The translations under genes and the position numbers were made by a program. Shown here one piece after another: positions 21,521-34,342 of a stretch of DNA of 64,000 nt. The notes beneath the pieces were generated by a model. That model was not told the DNA's origin. It saw nothing but the letters and a program-made list of their open reading frames with translations, and did no database searches. This DNA comes from Tupaia tana (Eukaryota > Chordata > Mammalia > Scandentia > Tupaiidae). The stretch lies in assembly GCA_026018925.1 (NCBI GenBank), contig JAKSZU010000009.1, forward strand, positions 70,482,949 through 70,546,948. The letters run 5' to 3'. The first letter of the stretch is position 1, and each line of letters opens with the position of its first letter.

Positions 21521-22359
21521 AAAAAACAGTTAGCAAAGGATTTGAATATACCTTTATCCAACTAATCACAAACAACTGGCCAATAAAGGCATAGAAACAT
21601 GTTCTGACATTAGTAGCCATCAGAGAAATGCAATTAAAACCACAATGAGAGACATTCTGAAAGTCATTACTCCCATCTAAACAACAGAAGGAAATCTGAA
21701 CACACGAAGCATTAATTTTTTTATATATTCACAAGAAAATTAAGGTTACCGATTGAACCTCTGCCTTTACTATTACAAGGACAAGTGGATAAATTACAGC
21801 CAAAAGGAGAAGAAGCCTAGGAAAAGAAGTCTTCCTTGAGAACCAGTACCATCATTGAAAAAACTTAAACTGTAATTGACAAATTACTGAAGGCTCTAAA
21901 ACAAGTTTGAGAGTGAAAAACTTTAGCAAGGACCAATGTTAGTAAGCCCACTGTACTTCTAGGAGTTTTAACACAGGTTCACACAGAAATACCAAAAATT
22001 AAACACAATCTAACAGCTAGAGTGGTTGAAATAAAACCTCATGTTAAAGGCCTATTTGCCTCAGTGTTTTTTTTTTTGTTTTTTTTTTTTTGTTTTGTTT
22101 TTTTTTATCTAGTATATCATGTCTGGCTTTCAAAAAATATAACAAAGCAAACTAAAAGACAAATCAAAACAAAACAGTTTGAAAGTACAGTGCAAGTATT
22201 AGAAACAAACTCAGATATATCAGAGATTTTAGAGTTATTAGATAAGGAATCAAAAATAACTATAATCACTAGATTACTAGTGAAAAAGATAGACAACATG
22301 CAACAAAAGATGGATAGTGTAGGCAGAGAGAGGAAGCACTACAAAATATGAAAAAGGAA

Positions 22360-22628
22360 GGGCCAGCCACTGGTGTATTGATTGGGGCATGTGGATCCCA
22401 CATGACTGACTATAGGTTCAAGTCCTAGACCCAGTGGCTAGAAGAACATACAAAGCGTATGTGCATTTGTGCCCAAAATCCAAAATCCTGAGAGGAGAAA
22501 TGATTGTGACATGGCCATCCCCCATATGTGTTTTTTCTCACTTTCTCTCTTTCTGTCTTTTCTCTGTGAGTACATGTACCCTCTAGCAAACTAAAAAAAA
22601 AAAAAAAAAAAGAAAGAAAGAAAAAAGA
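22360..22628 (+). mobile_element. tRNA-head SINE, long form, old
   Basis: Head 'gggccagccactggtgtattg', B-box remnant 'ggttcaagtcctag', body, tail (A)n followed by a GAAA run. Confidence 0.82.
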
Positions 22629-22664
22629 AATAGTAAAATGAAATACTAGATATATTAAAAAAAT

Positions 22665-22930
22665 GAGGCTGGTCATGTGGCACAGTGGTGCTATGCAAAG
22701 GAAGCTAGATTCTACATGGTCAACCAGGGTTCAAATCCCAGTCCTGCTGGCTTGATGTCAGGCTTGAATGTACATGTCCAGGATCCTGACAGGGTGGAGA
22801 ATTAGAGTAAAGGGATTGTGGCATGATGAGGCCCTGCTGGGGTGTGCTTTCTCTCTTTCTCTCTCCGCTAGCATGCATGTATTCATGTACACATATGTAC
22901 ACATGCCCTCTGGTATAAAAATAAAACTAA
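22665..22930 (+). mobile_element. tRNA-head SINE, older long-form subfamily
   Basis: Head 'ggctggtcatgtggcacagt' and B box 'gggttcaaatccc', then 'ctgctggcttgatgtcagg', a variant body shared with 30309-30572 ('tgacaggttagag'). Ends in CT-rich and ATAAAA sequence. Confidence 0.8.
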
Positions 22931-24282
22931 GAAATAATGAGTATGATGAGATTATCTATTTGGTGGATACAGACAAATAATGTTCATGTTTTTACAAAAA
23001 ATGGCATATGAAATTATTGATTTGTCATAGTTTTGATTTAATAATTTTATAATGTATGCATATATCAAAAGATCATATTTTATACCATAAATATATATAT
23101 AATATATATTTATCAATTATACCTTAAGAAAGCTGGGTAGGGTTGGGGGAGACTCAGTGAGCATGAAAATAGACAACACTTTTAATCTTAAAATCAAAAA
23201 GAAAAACAAATGAATAGGTGGAACAGAATTTCTAGGAACTGTGGGAAATTTTCAAAATTTCATATACATAATGGAATATCAGAGGAGAAGAAAATGAGAC
23301 AGGAACAGAAGAAAAAAATTTAAAGTTCAATGACTGAGAATTTTACAAAATTATTGCAGTTACCAAACTACAGATCCAGGAAGTCAGAGAACAACAAATA
23401 GGATAAATACTTGCCCCCAAGAAAATTACGTTTATGCATATCGTATTCAAACTCCAGATAATCAAAGTCAAAGAGAAAACCTTGAGAGAAGCAACAAGAA
23501 CAAATAACATACCTGTAGAGATGCAAGAATAAGATTTACAACAAATATCTCTTCAAAAACCATGGAAGCAAGAACAAAGTGGAGTGAAATATGTAAAGTG
23601 CTGAAAGACAAATAGTAATAATAAACACTAATCTATAATTCTTTATTGATAACATCCTTCAAAATAAAGGAGAAACAAAAATTTTATTTGTCTAAAAAGG
23701 GGGAATGGTAGTTTTTGCCTACATAATAGCAGTGCAAAAAATATCAAAAGATGGAGAATAATATATCTGAACTTTGGGGGAAAAAAGAGCATTAGAAAAA
23801 GAATAAATTAAAGTAAAATTAAGTCTTTTATTTCACTAATTTTAATTGATCTATTAATAAATAATAAGTTCAAAATAACCATATCAAAAATGTATTTGGT
23901 AATTTATAACATCAGGATAAGTGAAATGAATGACAGCAGTGTTATAAGAAATAAGAGAGAGGAATTGAGAGTGTTTAGCTATACAGTAACTGAACTAACT
24001 TTAAGTAGGATAGTGTTATGTGAAAATAAACTTGAATTAGCTGTAAACTACATTGCAATCCCTAGGGAAACCAGAAAAATTGAAAAATAAGAAGTACAAT
24101 TGGTATGCTAAGAAAGGCAATAAAACACAATTCTAAACAATGCTCAATTAAAACCAGAGAAGGCAGAAAAGGAGTGGAAGAGAAAAGGGAAAGTAAATAA
24201 GGACAGCAAATTAGGAATCATTACAAATATGGCAGATATTAATCCACATACAACAACAGACTACATACATACATTAATTATT

Positions 24283-24360
24283 AGGTTGTGGGAAAGTCAT
24301 GAAATATTTTTCTATGTTTTCCTACACAAAAATGTGTCATGATATTCCCAAAGACTCAAT
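24283..24360. repeat. Candidate mariner-type MITE (small palindrome)
   Basis: A block of about 75 bp interrupts L1 ORF2. Its ends are partly inverted copies: 'gggaaagtcatgaaata' at the left and 'tgtcatgatattccc' at the right. The start 'ttaggttgtgggaaag' recalls small mariner MITEs. The family is not certain. Confidence 0.4.
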
Positions 24361-25884
24361 AAAAGACAGATGTTGTCCACGTGGATTCAAATATATCATC
24401 CATCTCTATGCTGTCTACAGGAAATCAACTTTAACTATAAAGACACAAATAGAATAAAAATAAATAAATAGGACAAACATAAATCATGCTTACACCAATC
24501 AAAAGGATACTGGAGTAGCTTCATTAATTTCAGACAATGGAGACTTTATAACAGGGATAAAGAAAAATAATATAATAATAAAGGGGTCAGTTTTCCATAA
24601 AGATATAACAATTCTCAAGGTGAATGTGCCTAACAACACAGCATCAAGATACATGAGCCAAAACTGTCAGAACTTCAATGAGAAAAAAAAAAAAGAATCC
24701 ACTATTATAATTGGACACTTCAACATCCATCTATTAGTAATTGACAGATCTGGCAGGCAGAAAATCAGTTAGGACAGAGTTCAAGTGAACAGCATCATCA
24801 ATCAACTGGATCTAATTGACATTTGTAAAATTTTCACCCAAGAAGAGCAGAATACAGATTCTTCTTAAACTCATTTGGATTATTTACAAAGATTGACCAC
24901 AATCTACATCCAAAAACACACCTCCATGAATTTCCATAACAAATCTAAAAGAGAAAAATATGCTCTCAGACTCCAATGAAATCAAACTATAAATCAATAA
25001 TGAGAAGATATATGGAAAACTTTAATATGTTGATATCAAACAACATACTTTCACATAACATACTGTTTTTTTTTATTTTAAGAGGTCTCAAAATAAATTG
25101 AAAGTATTTAAATATTTGAACAAAATGAAAATAAAAATAGAATTTATCAAAATTTATGGAATATAATAAATGCATTGGGTAGATGAAAAATATAGAATTT
25201 CATGAATATATTATAATGAAGAAAGAGATAAAATCAATTAGTCAAGCTTCCACCTAAAGAAACTATGAAAAATAATCAAATTAAACCCAAAGAAAGCAAA
25301 AGAAAATTAATAATAAAATTAAGAACAGAATTCAGACAAATTGAAAACAAAAATCAATTTAAAAAAACTTTGAGAAGTTCAATAATTTCATAAACCTCTA
25401 GTCAGGCTGACTAAGAAAAGTGAGAGAAGATATAAATTACTAATATTAGAAATCAAAGCTAAACCTATAAACATTTTAAAATAATAAATGAATATTATAA
25501 ACAACCGTATACTACAAATTTGATAACATAGGTCAAATGAGACATATTGTCCAAACTCACACACAAAAATATATGTAATCTGATCAAGACCATATCTATC
25601 AAGGAAATTCAATCAATGCTAAATAATCTTCTAAAATAGAAAGCATCAAACCTGAATTAATTTGATGAATTTTATCACACATTTAAAGAATAAATTATAC
25701 CAATACTCTAAAATTTCTACCAGAAAACAGAAGCAAAAGTAATACTTCCTAACTCATTCTATGAGGCCAGAATTACCCCAATGTAAAAATCAGAAAAACA
25801 TTACAAGAAATGGAAACTACAGATCACTATCACTACGAATGTAGATACTAAAGTCCCGAACAAAACATTTTTCTTCAATTATTA

Positions 25885-26522
25885 TCTATATGTAGTAGTT
25901 GTACATATTTATGGGGTATAGTTTGTTTTTTCAAAATATGTATATATTGTTTAATAATCAAATCAGGGCAATAAATACATTCACCATCTCAAACATTTAT
26001 CATTTATTTGTGTTATGCACATTCAAAATCCACTCTTCTACTATTTTGAAGTATATGTTAAATTGTCACCAACTCTCATTACTATACTATAGTACTTCTG
26101 AATTCATTCTACTTATCCACCTGCACTCTTGTATTTGTTCACCAAATTCTCCCCATCATCTACCATCCCCTTCTCCATTCCTACTTCTGATAATCCACCA
26201 TTACATTCCTCACTCTATACAATTTAATCTTTTGGCATACGCTGATAAGTCAAAATATATGGTATTTGTCTTTCAGTGCCTGATTTATTTAATTTAGCAT
26301 TATTCTTTCCAGGTTCATCCATGTTGCCTCAAATGACTGGATTAAAAAAAAAAGACTGGATTTCATAGTGTTTATAGCTGAATAATATTATTTTATGTAT
26401 ATGTAATGTATTTTCTTTATCAATTCATCAGTGATTGGGCACTTCATAATGTTTTACATATATATAATATCTCCAAAGTAACACACATATATATACATAG
26501 TAAAATATGTGTGTGTGTATAT

Positions 26523-26557
<35 letters not shown>

Positions 26558-28015
26558 AAATATGTATATCCAACTTTTCCCAGCACCGTTTATTGAAGAG
26601 ACTATTCTTTCCCCATTTAATATTCTTAAGACCTTAATCAAAAAAATCATTTGCCCTTATGAATTTATTTTGGGATTCGACATTCTGGTCCATTGGGCTA
26701 TATGTGCTTTGTCCTGTGCCATGCAGTTTTGGTTATTTTGATGTAATATATTTTGAGTTCAGGTAATGTGATAACTCCAAAGATTACTTTAGCTATCAGA
26801 GTCTTTGTGAGTCCATATAATTTGTTATGATTTCTATTTCTGTGAAGAATGGCAGTGTTTTCTAATACGGCTTTTACTGAATCTGTAGATCACTTTGAAT
26901 AGTATTGACATTGTTATAATATTGATTCTTTCAAACCATGAGCATGGAGTGTCTATTGTTTATTATCTTCTTCAATTTCTTCCATCAGTGTTTTATAGAG
27001 ATCTTTCACCTTCTTGGTTAAATTTATTCCTAGATATTTTCTTTGTAGTGGTTGTAAATGAGATAGCTTTTTTCATTTTTTTCAGCTAGATTATTGGTGT
27101 ATAAAATGGTTTCCAACTTTTGTATTTTTTTTTATCTTGCAACTTTACTGAATTCACTTATCAGTTCTCAGTTTTTCGGTGAATTCTTCAGATTTCTTTC
27201 TATGTATAATATTGTGTCATTTAGAAATAAGAATAATTTGAATTCCTCTTTTCCAATTTGAATGCTCTTAATTCCTCTTGCCCAATTACTTTAGTTAGAA
27301 CTTTCCGTACTATATTGAATCAGAATAGAGACATCCTAGTTTTTTCCCAGTTCTTAGAGGAAACATCTTCAACTATTTCCCATCCAGTATAATGTTAATT
27401 CTGGGTTTGTCTCATATAGCCTTTATTACTTTGATACGTTCTTCTTCTCTACCTAGTTGAGAATCTTAATCACAAAAGATGGTACTACTTCAATAAATGT
27501 CTTTTCTGCATTAATTTATACTATCATATGGTTCTTATATCTTTCTTCTTTTGATGTGATATATAAGATTTACTGATCTGCATGCCGAACCATCCCTGTC
27601 TCTCATGGATAAATATTACTTTATCATGGTATATAGTCTTTATGTTGTGCTGTTGAATTTGGTTTGTTAATAATTTGTTGAATATTTTTATATCTATATC
27701 CATCAGATATTTATCTGAATTTTTGTTTTCTCATATCCTTGTCTTCTTTTGATATAAAGGTAATAAAAGCCTCATAAAATAAGTATGGTGGATTCCTTCC
27801 TCTTGGACCTTTTGTGACAGTTTGAAAATAGTTTATATTAGTTCTTTAAGATTTGTAAAATCTAGATTTGTCTTTTTTATTATTTGGAGACTATTACTGA
27901 TTTAATCTTGTCATTTGTTATTGGTCTCCTCAGACTTCACATTTTTTCTCATTCATTCTTGGCAGATTGCATGTATCTAGGAAATTATCCATAATCTCTA
28001 GCTTTTCAAATTCAC
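25885..28015 (-). mobile_element. Antisense L1 with L1MA/L1PB-like 3' UTR
   Basis: 25885-26340 is the antisense of a primate-type L1 3' UTR ('gttgtacatatttatgggg', 'aatcaaatcagggcaat'). 26560-28015 is antisense ORF2 back into the RT domain ('tcccagcaccgtttattga'). An internal deletion removes the distal end of ORF2, and a microsatellite sits at the junction. Decayed. Confidence 0.82.
26500..26560. repeat. Compound TG/CA/TA microsatellite
   Basis: Alternating purine-pyrimidine array: (TG)n, then TATA, then (CA)n, then (TA)n, inside the antisense L1. It can fold on itself because the TG and CA blocks are complementary. Confidence 0.9.
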
Positions 28016-28538
28016 ATATAGTTAATAAACAAAATATTAGCAAATAAAATTCAGTGATGTCTAAAAAGAATTACATCATGATTGAGTAGGATGTGTTTCA
28101 AGTATGCAAAGATAGATCAACATACAAAATCAATTAATCAGTTATATCAAGAGGATAAAGAATAAAAATCATATGGTCATATCAATAGATGCAGAAAAAT
28201 ATAAAATCCAATAATCTTTCATGTATGAAACTCTCAACAACACAAGAAGAGAGAGGAACTTCCTCAGCTTGCTTAAGAATATCAACAAATTTCCTCCAGC
28301 TATCATTATACTTAATGGTGCGAAAATTAGTATCCACTTGCTAAAATCAGAGAAAGGGTAAGAATGCTCCTCTTACCACTCATCATCAACATCATACCAG
28401 AAGCTCTACCAAACACAATAAGAAAATAAAAGAAAATACAATATATACATATTGGAAGGATAGATATAAAAGGATAGATATAAAACTATCTTTGTTTGTA
28501 GAGGACTTAAGTAACTATGTTAAAGATCCCAAATAATC

Positions 28539-28800
28539 AGGACCGACAGAGGGTATAATGGTTATGTTGCTGAACTGCCACATAGTTGACCACAGTTTGA
28601 GTTCTGGACCTGGTGGCTTAAAACTCACACCAGGCGCATTTGTGTGTGTGCCCAAACTCCTGAGAGGAGAAGGGAGAAGAATGGATTGCGGTGTGGCCAT
28701 TGCCCCTGGGGTTGATTTCTTGTTTTCTCTCTCTCTGTCTCTCTGGCAAGCAAAGATGCCCTATAGCAAAAATCTCTCTCTAAAATAAACAAACAAAAAA
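28539..28800 (+). mobile_element. tRNA-head SINE, long form
   Basis: Head 'ggaccgacagagggtataatg', B-box remnant 'agtttgagttctgg', long-form body with 'gtggccattgcccctgggg', 'ctatagcaaaaatctc' end. Confidence 0.87.
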
Positions 28801-29015
28801 CCGCAAGTAATCAAACAAAGAACTCCTTGAATTGGTAAGCAGTTATGGCAAAGTTGCATGAAATAAGGTTAATATATAAAAGTTAGCTGCTTTCCCATAT
28901 TCCAGCAATGAACAATTGAAATATGATATTTAAAAACACAACTTTACTTACATTAGCAGCAAAAATTAGACTTAAGTATAAATCAGACAAATTATGTAAA
29001 AGAAATACAAGAGCA

Positions 29016-29251
29016 GGGACTAGAAAATGGCATAATAGTTACATCACTGGATTCCCATGTGATCAAATGGGGTTTGAGTCATGGATGTGGTGGTTAAAAC
29101 TCATTCTGGGCACGTGTACATGTGTGCCCAAGATCCTGAGAAGAGGATGGAGGAGAAGAGATTGTGGCGTGGCCATCTCTCCTAGGGGGTGATTTTTCAT
29201 TTTGTGTCTCTCCGGTGAGTGCATGTGCCCTAAAGCAAAAATCACTCTTAA
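29016..29251 (+). mobile_element. tRNA-head SINE, long form
   Basis: Flanked by aaaagaaata (28998-29007 and 29252-29261). B-box remnant 'ggtttgagtcatgg', body 'gtggcgtggccatctctcc'. The CT-rich stretch is shorter than usual. Confidence 0.87.
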
Positions 29252-29471
29252 AAAAGAAATATAGACACAAAACTACTAAACTCTAATCACAGAATCAAAG
29301 TAGGTCTAAAGAAGCAATATTGTTTAGATGTCAATTCCTCCCACTTGATCCCTACATTCAACACAATCCCAATGAAATTACCAGGTAGCTACTCTTTGGA
29401 ATTGGCAAACATTCTTAATTGTACACGGGAATGCAGAAGACCTAAAATAGCCATCTCAATATTGAAGAAGA

Positions 29472-29620
29472 GGGCCAGCAAGTGGTGTGGTGGTTAAAGA
29501 GCTGGATTCCCACATGGTCAACCATAGTTTGAGTCTTGGATGTATCAGCTTTCTCTCTCTCTCTCTCTTTCTCTGGCAAATTGAACAATAATAATAATAA
29601 ATAAAATTAAACATATATCT
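29472..29620 (+). mobile_element. tRNA-head SINE, short form
   Basis: Head 'gggccagcaagtggtgtgg', B-box remnant 'agtttgagtcttgg', then straight into (CT)n and 'ggcaaattgaacaataat'. The middle body is absent. Confidence 0.82.
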
Positions 29621-29781
29621 TAAAAATATTTTTTTAAAAAAAGAAAAAAGAATTGAAAAAAAAAGAACAAAGTCAAGGTTCATATTACCCTTCTATAAGA
29701 CTTGATAGAGAATAATTAAGTCATTGTGGTAATGCTGAAAGAAGAAACAAAAATACCAATGCAATAGAGTGTAGAGGCCAC

Positions 29782-29950
29782 GGGGCCGGCAGGTGGCATG
29801 GTGGTTGAGGTGCTGGACTCCCACATGGTTGACTATGATTCAAATCTCAGACCTGGCAGCTTGCACTCTCTCTCTCTCTTCTCTCTCTTTCCCCTTCTCT
29901 AATCAAATTAAAACATAATAACAAATAAAATTAAATATTTTTTTTAAAAA
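29782..29950 (+). mobile_element. tRNA-head SINE, short form, best preserved
   Basis: Head 'ggggccggcaggtggcatgg', B-box remnant 'gattcaaatctc', 'cagcttgcactctctc', then 'aatcaaattaaaacataata'. Target duplication about 'agaggcca' (near 29773-29780 and 29959-29966). This copy best shows the short-form architecture: tRNA head, CT stretch, AAATTA-type tail. Confidence 0.87.
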
Positions 29951-30308
29951 AAGAATAGAGAGGCCAGAAATTGACCCACATAAATATAGTAAGTTAATCT
30001 TTAATGAAAAGTAAATGCAATTCAATGAAAAAATCATAGTCCTTTTGACAAATTTTGCTGAAATTATTGGACACTCACATGCAAAATAAATGAATCTAGA
30101 CATACCTTACACTATACATAACAATTTAATTGAAAATGGATCATGAACCTCAATGTAAATCACAAAATTATAGGAGAAAATGTAGGCTAACTTGGGTTTG
30201 ATTATGACTTTTTAGACATAATATGAAAAACCCAATGAATGAAATAAAAAATATATAGTGTGAAATTCATTAAAACTAAAAACATCTGCTCGCATTAAAA
30301 AGCAGTTA

Positions 30309-30572
30309 TGGGTCAGCTTCATAGTGTAGTGGTTAAGAGAGCTAGATCTCACATGGCTGACTCTGTGGTTTGGATCATGTCCCCAGTGACTAAAAGCATG
30401 CCAGACTTCTGTGCATGTATGTCTGAAGTCCTGACAGGTTAGAGAAATGCAGGATGAAGAAACTGTGGCATGGTCATGCCTCTTTGGGGGACGCTTTCTC
30501 CCTTTTTCTGTCATTCTGTCTCTGTGTCTCTCTGGTGAGTGCATGCACCCACTGATAAAAAAAAAAAAAAGG
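30309..30572 (+). mobile_element. tRNA-head SINE, older long-form subfamily
   Basis: Head 'gggtcagcttcatagtgtag', weak B box 'ggtttggatcatg', body with 'ctgacaggttagag' shared with 22665-22930, (A)14 tail. Confidence 0.8.
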
Positions 30573-31702
30573 TGTTATGAGAATGAAATGACAAGCCACG
30601 AACTGGGAATAAATCTTGTGAAACACATATTTGATACAGGGCTTCTTCCAAAATATATATACTTTGAAAGCTCAAAAATAAGAAAACAAGCAATTCAATT
30701 AAAATTTTGTCAAAGAATCTGAACAGACACCTAACTAAGCAGAAACAGATGGTAAATAATCATTTGGGAAAAAAATCACTCTCAACATCTTTTACTACTA
30801 GGGAAGTGAAAATTAAAACAGCAAGGAAAACTTACACACCTATAAGAATGGTTAAAACCGAAAACACTGACAATATCAAATGCTAGCAAGGATGTGGAGC
30901 AACCAGAACTCACAACCACAGCTAATGAGAATGTAAAATGGTCTAGCCGCTTTGGAAGTCCTATTTTTAGTTTCTTACAAAATTATATATATGTACTCTT
31001 ACCATATGATCCAACAATCATGCTCTTGATAGTTGCACAATTTAGTTGAAAATTCATGTCTACATATACACCTGCATAAGAGTATTTACAGTAGCTTCAT
31101 TCATAATTGCTAAAACTCGGAAGCAACCAAGACGTCCTTCAGTAGGTGAATGGATAATTAAATGGTGGCATAGTCATACAATAAATGCTATTCAGTAATA
31201 AAAATAAATGAGCTATCAGGCTATGAAAATACATGGAGAGATCTTAAATACATTGTTAAGTAAAAGAATCCAGACTTAATATGTTCTATGCAGTATAATT
31301 TTAGATATATAATGCTCTGGAAATGACAAAACTATAGAGATAGAACAAAAAGATCAATGATTGCCAACCATTTAGAGGAAGTGAGGTAGAGATAAATAGG
31401 TAGAATACAAGAGATTTTTAGGTCAGTGAAACTATTCTGTAAGATGTTGAGATGGCTACATGACATCACAAATTTACAAAAACCCACAGAACTGTACAAC
31501 ACAGTGAAGTTGTAAATAAACTGTGGACTATATTTAATAATGTATCAATATTGGCTCATCGATTATAATAAATGTACCACACTGATGCGATAGATTAATA
31601 ATAGGGGAAACTGTGTGAGGGGAATGGGATATGTGAAAATTTTACTGAATTTCTATTCCATTTTTCCATAAAACTATAGATGACCTAAAAAACTAAAGTA
31701 AA

Positions 31703-31966
31703 GGGTCAGCAGGTGCTGTGGTGGTTAAAGCACTGGATCCCACATGGCCAACTCCGTGATTCAAGTCTTGAGCCCAGAGCCTCAAAAAGCATGGTGGGCA
31801 TGTAGGCAAGGGTGCCCAAAATTCTAAGAGGAGAAGTTATTGCAGCTTGACTGTCCTCCCAAGGGGTGATTTATTACTTTTCTTATCTCTCTGTCTCTCT
31901 CCAAGGAGTGCATGTACCCTATAGCAAAATTCTAAAAATGAATGAATTAATTAATTAATTAATTTA
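31703..31966 (+). mobile_element. tRNA-head SINE, long form, with (TTAA)n tail
   Basis: Head 'gggtcagcaggtgctgtggtg', B-box remnant 'gattcaagtcttg', long-form body, 'ccctatagcaaaattc' end, then a (TTAA/TAAT)n tail at 31940-31966. Confidence 0.83.
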
Positions 31967-32800
31967 AAGCATATAGTGAGATAATACTTCACCTAGTAAG
32001 TTATATATAAACAAAATGCAATTAACAAAAAATTTTTATGCAAATGTTCATAGTAGCTTTGTTTATAAAGGTTTTTAAAATCCACTATTAGAATGTCTTT
32101 TGATTTCCTATCAATTAACACATTAATACATAAAATGTGACATATCCATGCACTGAAATATTATTGGTAAAAAAAAGAGAATGGAGTATTTACTTATGCT
32201 ACAACATGAATAAACCTTGATAACTTATGGTAAATGAAATAAATCACTCATGGTATACCATATATTGTATTATTCCATTTATATGAAATGTAGTGAATTA
32301 GCTAATCTATGTATACATACAAAGTAGAAAAATCATATGGTAGTACAGGGGTAAAACACAATATTGTGTAAGGCAATCCCATATTCCTAGTTCAACTCCA
32401 GATATGTACCTGAGTACACTGAGCACACACATGCCCATGACCTGGCTTGGCTAAAGGCTGGGGAAGAGGATTGCAGCATCACAACTCTGTAGGTGGTTCT
32501 CTCCCTCACTTACTCTCTCTCTCTCTTTTGCTCTCTTTCTGGCTCTCTCTCACCATCTCCTTACTGGAAAAATAAATAAACTCAAAAAAGAAGAAAGTAG
32601 ATTAGTGTTTGTATAGCACAAAACAGAAAAGGGGGAAAACAGGGAATTGGTATAATAGAGTACATTCTTCGTGTTATAAAAAATATCCTAAAATTATATA
32701 GTACTTTGGGTAGCACAATTCTGTAAGTATATTAAAAATTACTTAATCATACAACTTGAATAGCAAAATGTAAGTAAATTATATCTCAAGAAAGCTATTA
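31967..32800 (+). mobile_element. L1M 3' end, split by a SINE
   Basis: 31967-32334 and 32590-32790 carry L1M ORF2-end and 3' UTR blocks ('tttatatgaaatgtag', 'aaattatatctcaagaaagc'). The SINE at 32335-32586 splits them. Decayed. Confidence 0.7.
32335..32586 (+). mobile_element. Old tRNA-derived SINE, divergent type
   Basis: A head-like part 'gtacaggggtaaaacac', weak B-box remnant 'tagttcaactcc', body with 'tggcttggctaaaggctgg', then a long CT-rich tract and 'aaaataaataaac'. Resembles the copies at 16220-16440 and 62494-62722. Confidence 0.6.
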
Positions 32801-33760
32801 AAAATGCAATAATCAACAAATGCCAAAATGAGATCAAGCAGTTGCTGGGATTGTATAAGATGTTCAAATAGATATTATGAAATTGCTCCTACGAAATTAT
32901 CATGAGTAATCTTAAAACAAACTCAAAAATGGAAACTATCAGGAAGGAAGTAAAAGATACATGGAAGAAGTCAAATAGAAATTTTAAAATTAAAAATATA
33001 ATAGGCAAAATATAAAACTCATTGAATGGCCTGAGTAGATGAATGAAGATTAAAAAGGAAAAAGACAGAGAACTTGAAGTTAGGTCAATAGAATTTTTCA
33101 AATCTGAGCAAGAGAGAAAAAACTGTTGAAAAATATTGAATTGAATCTGAAATACTTGCAGAATAATAACAAAAAGTGTAAAATTCAACTCATCTGAGTT
33201 CCCGGGAACAGAAAGTGAGCTATGCTGAAAATGCATGAAAAATAATGGCTGAAAACTTCCCAGGTTTATAAAAATAGATAAACCTACTAATTCAAGAAGC
33301 TTAGTGAATTTTAAACATGATAAACTCGGAGATATCCATGGCAGATACATCATTACCAGACTACTAAAAAGAAAAGACCAAGAAAAATTCTGAAACCAGT
33401 CAGACAAAAACTACACATTACCCAAATGAAAACCACTATTTGAATGACTTTAGATTTCCTATCAGAAATTATGCAGTTTTAATAAAGTGATACAACATTT
33501 ATATGAACTCAAAGGGAAAAAATAACACATCAACTCATAGTCCTATGCAAGTATATATCCACTGAAAATATTATTCACTGAAGTCAAAATAAACATAGTT
33601 TCAAATAAAAAATTTAATTAATGTCAGTAGACCTACTCTGAAAGATTATAAAGTAAATACTTCATACAGAAAAGAAATGTTAATAGAAAGAAACTCGGAA
33701 TATCAAGTATGAAGGAAGAATAAGAGAAATGATAAGTATCTGGGTAAATATAATAGACAT
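32801..33760 (+). pseudogene. Ancient L1 ORF1 remnant
   Basis: Blocks in ORF1 order: 'aggtcaatagaattttt' (end of the coiled coil), 'gaaaacttcccaggttt', 'attcaagaagcttagtgaa', 'cagatacatcattacca'. These correspond to the RRM and C-terminal domain of L1 ORF1p. Stops and frameshifts are frequent, and the coding function is lost. Confidence 0.72.
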
Positions 33761-33873
33761 TATTCTGTCTTTTTGACTCTTTTTAAATAGGTTTGAGAAA
33801 GGAAAGTACAAATTGTTACATGGTCTCATGGGATTTTCTGTTTATGTGGATGTAATATAAAGAAATACAAAGG

Positions 33874-34064
33874 GGGACCAGCACTTAGCGTAATGGCTAT
33901 GTCGCTGGACTCCCACGTAGTCGACCGCAGTTCACGTCCCGGACCCGGTGGCTTAAACTCACACCGGGCGCGTGTGCGTGCGTGCCCAAGATCCCAAGAG
34001 GAGAATGGAGGAGAAGGGATTGCAGTGTGGCCATCCTCCCTGGGGGGTGATTTCTCGCTTTCTA

Positions 34065-34103
<39 letters not shown>

Positions 34104-34163
34104 GGCAAGCACACGTGCCCTGTAGCAAAAACCTCTAAAAAAATTAAAATAAATAAAAAGAAA
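33874..34163 (+). mobile_element. tRNA-head SINE, young long form
   Basis: A box 'ttagcgtaatgg', B box 'agttcacgtcc', CpG-rich body, (CT)13-type stretch at 34074-34099. Perfect 15-bp target duplication aaagaaatacaaagg (33859-33873 and 34164-34178). Mixed diagnostic states: B box near subfamily B, but body 'cttaaactcac' and 'gtggccatcc' as in A. Confidence 0.93.
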
Positions 34164-34342
34164 AAAGAAATACAAAGGAATAGGATAAAGGGAACTATAT
34201 GGTGGGAAAAATTTCTAAGAGACTCCAACGATCCTCTCTTAATAAACAATAGAACAAGTAGAAAGAAAATAAACAAGGATGTAGAAAATTGAACAATACT
34301 ATCAAACTACTAGATCTAACTGACATTTGTAGAACCCCCACA

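Larger units (their letters stand above)
20186..21740 (+). mobile_element. Ancient L1 ORF2, RT domain and C-terminal part
   Basis: Sense L1M-like RT sequence: 'aaaatcctagcaaatc', 'tttatttgcagatgacatga' (the FADDM-encoding block at about 20740), 'aatttaacaagag'. After two SINE insertions the ORF2 C-terminal part continues at 21300-21360 and 21530-21700. Frameshifted throughout. Confidence 0.78.
21741..25875 (+). mobile_element. Ancient L1M: ORF1 then ORF2 endonuclease and early RT
   Basis: Sense strand. 22100-22350 resembles the N-terminal part of L1M ORF1. 23220-23720 matches the ORF1 RRM/C-terminal part ('aaaccatggaagcaag', 'agtggagtgaaatatg', 'gtgctgaaaga'). ORF2 begins at about 24230 and reaches the RT entry near 25870. 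An older L1-like 3' end seems embedded at 22985-23145. Two SINEs and a small MITE-like block interrupt it. 21741-22090, including a T-rich run at 22068-22107, is unassigned. No open frame of functional length. Confidence 0.7.
28016..31702 (+). mobile_element. Ancient L1: RT domain through 3' end
   Basis: Sense L1M sequence starting in RT ('acaaaatattagcaaa', 28022) and running through ORF2 C-terminal blocks (29960-30300, 30570-31250) to an L1MA/MB-type 3' UTR ending near 31697. Five SINEs are inserted. The ORF2 frame is destroyed. Confidence 0.83.

Noticed and set aside
32889..33407. 172-codon antisense open frame
   Set aside because: It is the exact complement of a decayed L1 ORF1; the hydrophobic composition results from reading A-rich sense DNA backwards.
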